NCBI RefSeq assembly: GCF_003263515.1
Contig: NZ_JYDE01000008.1
Coordinates: 1 to 59,829 of the forward strand
Direction of reading: 5' to 3'
Length of the DNA: 59,829 nucleotides
Origin: Rahnella inusitata
GTDB taxonomy: Bacteria; Pseudomonadota; Gammaproteobacteria; Enterobacterales; Enterobacteriaceae
Shown piece by piece: positions 55,792 through 59,829 of the stretch; position 1 is the stretch's first letter; the number at the start of each line of letters is the position of its first letter. The notes below the pieces were generated by a model. That model was not told the DNA's origin and searched no databases. It saw only the letters and a list, made by a program, of their open reading frames with translations. The position numbers were made by a program, and so were the translations under genes.

Positions 55792-56763
55792 CTAACTTCC
55801 CTTTATTTTTAGTTCGTTAAAGATATCTTCAATTACCAGTCCATTTTTAATTAAATGTTGCACAATATTTTTATGTTCATTGAAATCATCAATATGCAAG
55901 CCATGATGTTTTTCTTTGGCAATTCTCGTGATCACATGTACGCTATCTATATAATCAATCTTATTTTTAAGGTTATTGAGCAAGCTGATACTTGGATTTA
56001 AAGTTGAGATTAGCTTACCAAACTCGATTTGTAATTCTTTGGATTGATGAGTATTAATATAATCTTCAATAAAAGAATCAAAATCTCCCTGCAACTCGAC
56101 TTTAAGGTTTGCTATATCCTCCATAACATTTTCTAACTCAGAAGAATATGGCCGGCCATGTTTAAATTCGAATAAGAAAAGATTTGCTTTCTCAATACAC
56201 TCGCAAATATAAAAAACTGTATAAAGGGAGAATTTTTGCTTAACTTTTAATTTTCCATAGGCGTAGTGAACCAAAAGATGTTTAGCATTAATAATTTTTT
56301 TATTTTTTGAAAGTTGATTATTAGTTGCAGGCGGGTAAATTACCACCTCAATATTATCTAAATTTTGGAAAGTTTTTAAAATAAGAGCCTCAACTTTATT
56401 CCAATCGAGGCCGCCATTACCACATCCTAAAGGTGGTATTGATATTGATGTGATTTTTTTTTCGACTATGAATTTTGCTAAAGATTCAAGACCTTGCGAG
56501 ATAAAATCATAAGTTGATTTTTTTCTCCAACTATCCTTAGTGGGAAAGTTTACGATTATCTTTCCCTTTTCCTCAACAAGTAAAACCTGTCCAATTTTCA
56601 TTGTACCAATGCCACAAGCTCTTTTATAAACTTCGAAATTATTGGGGAAGTTTTCTTTGAAAGCCAAAGCAATACCCTTTCCCATGACTCCTTGACAATT
56701 AACAGCATTCACAAGAGCCTGCGATGTAGAAGTTAGAAGATTTCCGCTTGCATACTTAATCAT
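55792..56763 (-). CDS. darG: DarG antitoxin (macro domain ADP-ribosylhydrolase)
   Basis: 323 residues, AT-rich. Macro domain at ~1-150 with the ADP-ribose site GNLLTSTSQALVNAVNCQGVMGKGIALAFKENFP, the lysine motif FPTKDSWRKKS (K76, matching the catalytic lysine known in DarG) and IPPLGCGNGGLDW. It removes ADP-ribose that DarT puts on DNA. The C-terminal ~170 residues are helical and should bind and block the toxin directly, as known for DarG. It starts 4 bp after the darT stop, so the two are one operon with toxin first. Confidence 0.9.
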   Translation of the reverse strand: MIKYASGNLLTSTSQALVNAVNCQGVMGKGIALAFKENFPNNFEVYKRACGIGTMKIGQVLLVEEKGKIIVNFPTKDSWRKKSTYDFISQGLESLAKFIVEKKITSISIPPLGCGNGGLDWNKVEALILKTFQNLDNIEVVIYPPATNNQLSKNKKIINAKHLLVHYAYGKLKVKQKFSLYTVFYICECIEKANLFLFEFKHGRPYSSELENVMEDIANLKVELQGDFDSFIEDYINTHQSKELQIEFGKLISTLNPSISLLNNLKNKIDYIDSVHVITRIAKEKHHGLHIDDFNEHKNIVQHLIKNGLVIEDIFNELKIKGS

Positions 56764-56767
56764 AGAT

Positions 56768-57349
56768 TTAGAACATATAAGAATTGACTGTTACAAATAT
56801 ACTTAATCCTTGCTTTTTTATCAAGCCTTCAACATGTTTTTTTTCGTCGTCATTTTTGACATAGATGCAGAAAAAATTTTCCGGCTCGACCGTTCCACTT
56901 GATAAACACTCAGCCATACACACAGATTTGCATTCTGCATTTCTATAATCTCTTGTATTCATAAGCTCCCAGTTAATTTGGGCCATTCCTTGGTCATAAT
57001 CTAAAAGGCTTACAGCAGAACTGGAGGATAATGGATGTTTAGGAATAACTTTCCAACCATTTTCATTGGCAAATGTTCGTCTAACCGAAATAATACAAAA
57101 TGATTTTGTTTTATGGTCTCTCAGGACTCTTCCATCAAAAGGATTTTTAGTAAAAAAATGAAAAGGAACCATTGTTTGCAAATTTAAAGCTTCGCGACCT
57201 GTTATTATTTCACCATCGGCAACATCAACAAACTGGCCTTTTACTGACGCACGAGATCTTAATCCTGTGTCTAAAATATTAGACAGATTATCCATACATG
57301 TTAAATGATAGAGAAGAGTCTGATCTTCGATTTTTTTCCTTTGAATCAT
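56768..57349 (-). CDS. darT: DarT toxin (DNA ADP-ribosyltransferase)
   Basis: 193 residues, DUF4433/DarT fold. DarT adds ADP-ribose from NAD+ to bases in single-stranded DNA and, with DarG, blocks phage replication. Visible: YHLTCMDNLSNIL (the family's YHITHxxNL; the second histidine is C18 here), VPFHFFTKNPF (family VPFYFxxRxPM) and MAECLSSGTVEPENFF with the likely catalytic E147. The missing histidine and the absent basic RRR-type segment after NL mark it as a diverged member, so the target base may differ. AT-rich, unlike the core. It follows no visible promoter motif that I could identify. Confidence 0.85.
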   Translation of the reverse strand: MIQRKKIEDQTLLYHLTCMDNLSNILDTGLRSRASVKGQFVDVADGEIITGREALNLQTMVPFHFFTKNPFDGRVLRDHKTKSFCIISVRRTFANENGWKVIPKHPLSSSSAVSLLDYDQGMAQINWELMNTRDYRNAECKSVCMAECLSSGTVEPENFFCIYVKNDDEKKHVEGLIKKQGLSIFVTVNSYMF

Positions 57350-57489
57350 TTCAACTTATCCTTTTAAATTCGTAAATCCATTTATAAAACCAAACCTCAC
57401 TGGCAGTCAAGGCATTTAAGATTATTCGCATTGCCTACTGCCTATCGATCTAATTTTTATCGTTTTTTGGTGTATGATTTGGCATTATT

Positions 57490-57686
57490 GATTTACAAGG
57501 TAAAACAACTGTTCAGTGGTTTACTGACGCTGAGTGATTACGATAGCCAGTTTGGGGAGGCAATGGCCATGGTGCATGCGCTGAACAAAATGACAAAGGC
57601 AGGTATGCCTGAAAAAGTATGTATTGCCTGAAAACACAACCAGCTACAGAGATGTTCGCTCAAAATCTGATTTAATCAACAAAGCC
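57490..57686 (+). mobile_element. IS5/IS903-type remnant, right part
   Basis: C-terminal end of an IS903-group transposase (YKVKQLFSGLLTLSDYDSQF, GEAMAMVHALNKMTKAGMPE, stop at 57631) followed by the terminal repeat GATTTAATCAACAAAGCC (57669-57686). It is in the opposite orientation to the left part at 55480-55711. The rest of the gap to 58066 has no gene. Confidence 0.78.
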
Positions 57687-57862
57687 TTAGTCCATTGGAA
57701 ACGAGTATCTGGAGGGCAAGGTTTAGATATGCTCAGTTCATAAGGTCACACTTGCAGAGATTTTTGCGGGGATACGCGCTCTAAGCTGCTTTCTTTGAAA
57801 ACGCAGGGACATTCTGGTCTTCGCCATAGGTACGGATTTTCGTTACATCGAAGGGTATCAGC

Positions 57863-57933
57863 AACGTCCGCCCCTGGCACACAGCAGACAAACACGTGAC
57901 GCTGAAGGTCTGCTGAGAGCGAAAAGCGGACGT
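57863..57933 (+). repeat. Dispersed ~70-bp repeat, copy 3
   Basis: Same direction as the copy at 55107-55175; begins AACGTC and ends with the GTCTGCT...AGCGGAC hairpin core. Confidence 0.6.
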
Positions 57934-58066
57934 CGTGACTTGTAATCTGAAATGGTGAACAAAGTTGGAGCGTGCAAAATGGAAAAGAGCACCTCAGCGC
58001 GCTCCTGTTACCCTTTAACTACATGAATTCTATTCCCAACTTGCGGAGTCAGACAGACTTCATAAA

Positions 58067-58861
58067 TCAGTCAGGCACGCAAATCTCCGCCTTCATGAAC
58101 GTCACTGCCTTACCTTCAATGATGACTCTGTTTTCTTTTAACTCACACATCAGATATCCACCTCGCAGGGACGCCTGCCATGCAGACAAGTTTTTTTTCC
58201 CCAGCCTTTCAGCCCAATAGGGCACTAGAGTTGCGTGAATGGAACCGGTGACAGGATCTTCCGGAATGCCCGCGCCCGGCGCAAAATAACGTGAAACGAA
58301 ATCGTACTGACTTCCCGCACTTTGGCCTGTTATTACCACGCCAACTGGTCCCAGTCTGGCGAGTAGCTGCAGATCGGGCTGGCATAATCTGACAGCGTCT
58401 TCTCCGTTCAGAACCACAAAAATATTCTCGAAATTTCTGAACCAGTGTTGAGCTTTACCGCTGAAAACAGGCTGGATGATCTCCGGAAGCTGTGTCATTT
58501 CTTCCGGGGGAATACAGGGTAGATCGAGGAGGTAGCCGTCTTCTTTCACCTCAACCTTTAACTGTCCGACGCGGGCTGCAAATGAAAGCGGACCCGCTAC
58601 TCCATATTCCGTTACCAGCACATGCGCGGTTGCAAGCGTGGCATGCCCGCAGAAATCGACTTCAACCGTTGGAGTAAACCACCGCAGATCCCACCCGTCA
58701 CCGGCGCGTATGACGAAAGCCGTCTCAGCCAGGTTATTTTCGGCAGCAATCGACTGCATCAAGTTGTCCGGTAACCATTTATCAAGCACCAAAACTGCGG
58801 CGGGATTTCCGCCAAAGACACGGTCAGAAAAGGCGTCAACCTGGTACATCTTAAGGAACAT
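58067..58861 (-). CDS. PhzF-family isomerase/epimerase
   Basis: 264 residues from MFLKMYQVDAF. Two-domain diaminopimelate-epimerase-like fold. Motifs: DAFSDRVFGGNPAAVLVLD, the catalytic glutamate in AENNLAETAFVI, FTPTVEVDFCGHATLATAHVL and GIPEDPVTGSIHATLVPYW. The group includes PhzF of phenazine synthesis and many proteins of unknown substrate. No phenazine genes are here, so a general isomerase role is likely. It lies downstream of the B3/B4 gene on the same strand, 47 bp away. Confidence 0.9.
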   Translation of the reverse strand: MFLKMYQVDAFSDRVFGGNPAAVLVLDKWLPDNLMQSIAAENNLAETAFVIRAGDGWDLRWFTPTVEVDFCGHATLATAHVLVTEYGVAGPLSFAARVGQLKVEVKEDGYLLDLPCIPPEEMTQLPEIIQPVFSGKAQHWFRNFENIFVVLNGEDAVRLCQPDLQLLARLGPVGVVITGQSAGSQYDFVSRYFAPGAGIPEDPVTGSIHATLVPYWAERLGKKNLSAWQASLRGGYLMCELKENRVIIEGKAVTFMKAEICVPD

Positions 58862-58908
58862 GGAAAGTACTCTCTCGTTGTGTTTTATCCGAATCAGTTC
58901 TGGCGATT

Positions 58909-59601
58909 TCAGAGCTGCTCGCTGATGAGAACAGTATGACAACGCGCACCCGGCATCATTTTTTCCAGGCCATCAGTCAGCATCCTGCCGGCAGCATGCA
59001 GATCTTCCAGCGGCATTTGCGGCAGACTCTCAAGGATGAACCACATTCTGCTATCTGCCACGCTCAACCGTGTCCGAATGCCCTGTCGCCAGTTCCACCG
59101 GCGGCAAGTTACGCCAGTATCATCACGCCAGATAACTTCACCCGCGTCCGGTGACTCGCTTCCCGGCTGGCCGTCCTTCATGGTGTCAAAGATTTCTGTA
59201 CCTTCTGCAACAACCAGCCGTGGCCTTCCTGTGTATGCCGAAACGTTTTCTCCGCCAACCGGAACGGCATATCGGATGCTGACGGCGTTATACAGATCGA
59301 CCACCGGATCGAGAGAGGCCATCATGCCATCTTTAAGAACCCGCTTGCGCAAAGCTTCCGCTGAACAGGGTGTTCGTTTTGGTTTTGCCCCAAAGGTGCG
59401 AAATACCTCCGCCCATGCGTTCAGGTGCGCCTCTGCCCAGGCAGGCTGCCCTGCCTGAACTGACTCGCAGGCTTCCCGCAGCGCGACTTCTCCAACCCGT
59501 TCATCAGCCACGGGTGTAGCTTCCACGCTGATACTAAGTGCACGAAATCCTGGTGCGATGCGGTAAATTTCGGAGCTGATTGACGGTGACACGGCTGGCA
59601 T
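58909..59601 (-). CDS. B3/B4 tRNA-binding-domain protein
   Basis: 230 residues from MPAVSPSISSEIYRIAPGF at ATG 59601, with AGGA 7 nt upstream. It consists mainly of a B3/B4 domain as in the beta subunit of phenylalanyl-tRNA synthetase (PVVDLYNAVSIRYAVPVGGEN, TMKDGQPGSESPDAGEVIWRDD, CRRWNWRQGIRTRLS). Stand-alone members may edit mischarged tRNA, but this is unproven. It is divergent from an XRE-type regulator whose operator-like repeat lies between. Confidence 0.85.
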   Translation of the reverse strand: MPAVSPSISSEIYRIAPGFRALSISVEATPVADERVGEVALREACESVQAGQPAWAEAHLNAWAEVFRTFGAKPKRTPCSAEALRKRVLKDGMMASLDPVVDLYNAVSIRYAVPVGGENVSAYTGRPRLVVAEGTEIFDTMKDGQPGSESPDAGEVIWRDDTGVTCRRWNWRQGIRTRLSVADSRMWFILESLPQMPLEDLHAAGRMLTDGLEKMMPGARCHTVLISEQL

Positions 59602-59639
59602 ATGATAATCCTGTAATGACTGATTTATTACATGATAAT
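59602..59639. promoter_or_regulatory. Candidate operator between the B3/B4 and XRE genes
   Basis: TGTAAT-N9-ATTACA (59612-59632) flanked by two direct copies of ATGATAAT (59602-59609 and 59632-59639). Confidence 0.45.
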
Positions 59640-59644
59640 GACCG

Positions 59645-59829
59645 ATGACCAAAAAAGTCAACATAACGACCGACGCCGATGCAGCCAGGGTAAACGAGGC
59701 CGTTTCCGCGCACGTAAAGCTCTACCGCAGCCAGAAAAAAATGTCGCTTGATGAGCTTTCCCGCCGTTCAGGCGTTAGTAAGGGAATGCTGGTAGAGATA
59801 GAAGGATGTAGGGCCAACCCCAGCATTGC
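59645..59829 (+). CDS. XRE-family regulator (partial, runs off the window)
   Basis: First 61 codons of an open frame: MTKKVNITTDADAARVNEAV, then SAHVKLYRSQKKMSLDELSR and a helix-turn-helix RSGVSKGMLVEIEGCRANPS. The order suggests an XRE domain, probably followed by a cupin in this type of protein, but that part lies outside the window. It is divergent from the B3/B4 gene and probably controls it. Confidence 0.75.
   Translation, partial: MTKKVNITTDADAARVNEAVSAHVKLYRSQKKMSLDELSRRSGVSKGMLVEIEGCRANPSI

Noticed and set aside
37566..59829. Second copy of the tRNA-Asn 3' end as attR
   Set aside because: No repeat of the T-arm/acceptor end was seen to the right within the window; the island may end outside it or have been eroded.
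1..59829. CRISPR arrays, rRNA genes and riboswitches
   Set aside because: No regularly spaced repeats, rRNA sequence or known riboswitch core was recognised on either strand.

Overview
The window looks like the chromosome of an Enterobacterales bacterium. The gene content (yojI, yjiN, gldA, opgD, rcsA with dsrB nearby, a cspC/cspE-type gene, mtfA beside tRNA-Asn) and protein sequences close to, but not the same as, E. coli suggest a Yersiniaceae member such as Rahnella or Serratia. No 16S or other species marker is present, so the genus is a guess.

The first part (1-37.6 kb) reads as core genome with operon-sized accessory units. It runs: a DUF3772 MscS-type channel; an unknown two-TM protein and the YojI cyclic-peptide exporter behind a Fur-like box; yjiN; gldA; a small protein; Tat-exported opgD; a family III CoA-transferase; an AraC regulator divergent from a DUF2264 / LacY-type symporter / GH88 operon that should take up and cleave an unsaturated glucuronyl oligosaccharide; rcsA with Rcs-box-like sites; a chemoreceptor; dsrB; a cold-shock gene; a voltage-gated K+ channel; a Zn alcohol dehydrogenase; an AI-2E-family permease; queH; a DUF969-DUF979-DUF2891 operon; a diverged LpxA paralogue facing an eptA-type lipid A phosphoethanolamine transferase with a PmrA-box match; a LysR/padC phenolic-acid module with a perfect operator-like inverted repeat; an alpha/beta hydrolase; an EAL phosphodiesterase; and mtfA.

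At 37566 a tRNA-Asn gene is followed by the C-terminal remnant of a P4-family integrase carrying an amber codon. This looks like the left edge of a genomic island or an island scar. From there to the end the DNA is a mosaic: a Bcr/CflA drug transporter; a GC-rich TetR-MFP-RND efflux operon with two matched 24-bp operators; a P-loop kinase; LysR/quinone-reductase and LysR/Old-Yellow-Enzyme pairs; a glutathione peroxidase; OsmC; a GntR regulator; a glyoxalase-like protein; an amber-interrupted metallophosphoesterase; and then AT-rich DNA with IS3 and IS903-type transposase remnants around a darT-darG toxin-antitoxin (phage defence) pair. That last segment lies between two copies of a dispersed ~70-bp repeat. 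The window ends with PhzF, a B3/B4-domain protein and the start of a divergent XRE regulator.

Many regulators in the window sit next to their probable targets, and the gap usually holds an inverted repeat that could be the operator. The likely themes are envelope/lipid A and capsule control on the core side, and detoxification, efflux and defence on the island side. No search was run: all family assignments come from reading the sequence and recalled family features.
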